From Providencia sp. R33 (lineage in GTDB: Bacteria; Pseudomonadota; Gammaproteobacteria; Enterobacterales; Enterobacteriaceae), in the NCBI RefSeq assembly GCF_019343475.1, contig NZ_CP072453.1, positions 2,976,001 through 3,040,000 of the forward strand: a stretch of DNA of 64,000 nucleotides, in the 5' to 3' direction. The notes under the pieces are model-generated. The model made no database searches. It had not been told where the DNA came from and saw only the letters and a program-made list of their open reading frames with translations. The position numbers were made by a program, and so were the translations under genes. How positions within the stretch are numbered: position 1 is the stretch's first letter; each line of letters begins with the position of its first letter. Positions 63,126 to 64,000 of the stretch are shown here, piece after piece.

Positions 63126-64000
63126 TTAGTGACGACAAGTAATTGAATTGCTGCTTTTGGCAAGAAGACTGTCAGCCAGGAATGTACACGCTTGTGCATC
63201 CCCCCAGTTGACGCTAAGTTGATCGCCCATGTTCAACCCAGTTAAGTACACGATGCCAGATTCAGCAATAATGCCTGAAACTTTACCCGTTACGTTATTT
63301 TTCACCACTGAACCTAATGGCGGGTATTGACCATTAGTTAGTTTAATTCTTGTTATTAATGACTTGCCAATATCAGCATCCATTTTAACGTAGCCTATTG
63401 CACCATCTGTGAGTGTAGACTCTAAAACGTTATCATCAATATTAACGGTATCTGGAAGGTTATTCACATCAACCTTATATTCCATATTATAGTAGGTTGG
63501 TACATTACTGATGGTCGCTAACCCACGATTATTCGTTGTTGCATTACCGTTTTCAATAACAACACCTTTTGCATTCGGTACATCAACCACCAAACGAGAT
63601 TGGTCGCGATACGTTAAGCGGTGAGCTGTAATACCATGCTGTGTCGCAGTAACTGAACCACTCATTGCCATACTGAATGAATTCATAGAGTCTGATAACG
63701 ATCCTGTCACTTGAACTTGCCCTATATCACCACTGTGCGAAATATAAGAGCTAACTATCCCTTCTGATAATCCATCTTGTGTCGATGCTGTAATATTATA
63801 ATTCGTATCTTTATTGACATATCGGCTATAGTTTACGTTGTTCATATAGCGCTTATTATTGTCACTATAAGATGCGAAGTAAGACATTGACGCATTTTGG
63901 TTTTCAGAGCCTAATGGTTTACTTACAGACAAATAAATCTGGTTATCTGTTTTATCATTTGATCCACGAACTTGGTTCAAGGACAATGAAATATTACCGC
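63126..64000 (-). CDS. Second fimbrial usher, C-terminal part (runs off window)
   Basis: The open frame covers the last roughly 290 codons of an usher. It continues beyond base 64000 in frame and so is partial. Visible are barrel strands (YFASYSDNNKRYMNNVNYSRY in part), the NGNATTNNRGLATISNVPTYY loop that precedes the C-terminal domain, and the final Cys pair (ACTFLAD; SITCRH). It is 22 bases before its chaperone. It differs in sequence from the usher at 57634. Confidence 0.92.
   Translation of the reverse strand, partial: GNISLSLNQVRGSNDKTDNQIYLSVSKPLGSENQNASMSYFASYSDNNKRYMNNVNYSRYVNKDTNYNITASTQDGLSEGIVSSYISHSGDIGQVQVTGSLSDSMNSFSMAMSGSVTATQHGITAHRLTYRDQSRLVVDVPNAKGVVIENGNATTNNRGLATISNVPTYYNMEYKVDVNNLPDTVNIDDNVLESTLTDGAIGYVKMDADIGKSLITRIKLTNGQYPPLGSVVKNNVTGKVSGIIAESGIVYLTGLNMGDQLSVNWGDAQACTFLADSLLAKSSNSITCRH

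Overview
This window is a chromosomal segment of an enteric gammaproteobacterium of the Morganellaceae, most probably Providencia. The reasons are near-E. coli protein sequences in conserved blocks (livFGMHK-panM-rpoH-ftsXEY-rsmD; glpABC/glpTQ; epmA/frdABCD; efp/epmB/groESL/fxsA/aspA/dcuA), the moderately AT-rich sequence, ERIC-type repeats, an MrpJ-like fimbrial regulator and a tetR/tetA pair with paired tet operators. The genus is an inference; no rRNA is present.

Layout. 1-5 kb: branched-chain amino-acid ABC transporter (minus strand), with an ERIC-type repeat touching the livF stop. 5-18 kb: panM-gloA2, rpoH, the ftsYEX operon with a strongly repeat-expanded FtsY, rsmD, yhhL/M/N-type genes, the zinc exporter zntA behind a textbook ZntR promoter, an Rpn-family nuclease, tusA, and yhhQ under an apparent preQ1-I riboswitch. 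18-25 kb: anaerobic glycerol-3-phosphate genes glpABC facing glpTQ. 25-31 kb: epmA and frdABCD.

31-45.5 kb is an accessory stretch lying between frdD and efp. It holds a small secreted protein; tetR with a frameshifted tetA; a TetR-family regulator; a three-gene unit of TonB-dependent receptor, FepB-like binding protein and FGE/C-type-lectin-fold protein; a Cys-rich LuxR-like regulator with an MHS-type transporter; an Nlp/Ner-type regulator; sugE with a guanidine-II riboswitch; an EamA exporter; and cstA-ybdD separated by one and a half ERIC elements. 45.5-54 kb returns to conserved core: efp/epmB, yjeI, groEL/groES with a sigma-32 promoter, fxsA, aspA and dcuA. With epmA, the window contains all of the EF-P beta-lysylation genes I can recognise.

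54-64 kb is again variable: an MrpJ-like HTH gene, yjdC, tRNA-Phe(GAA), then a decayed P4-type integrase just past the tRNA and two partial or decaying chaperone-usher fimbrial clusters on the minus strand, the last running off the window. The layout fits a mobile island inserted at tRNA-Phe whose integrase has died.

Functional themes are anaerobic respiration (fumarate reductase, anaerobic G3P dehydrogenase, aspartase, DcuA), envelope and protein homeostasis (RpoH, GroESL, FtsYEX), nutrient uptake and accessory surface or resistance functions. I saw no wholly new defence or metabolic system. The least explained items are the receptor/binding-protein/FGE-fold operon, the ERIC-embedded ybdD leader, the 17-residue FtsY repeat, and the integrase/fimbrial island.
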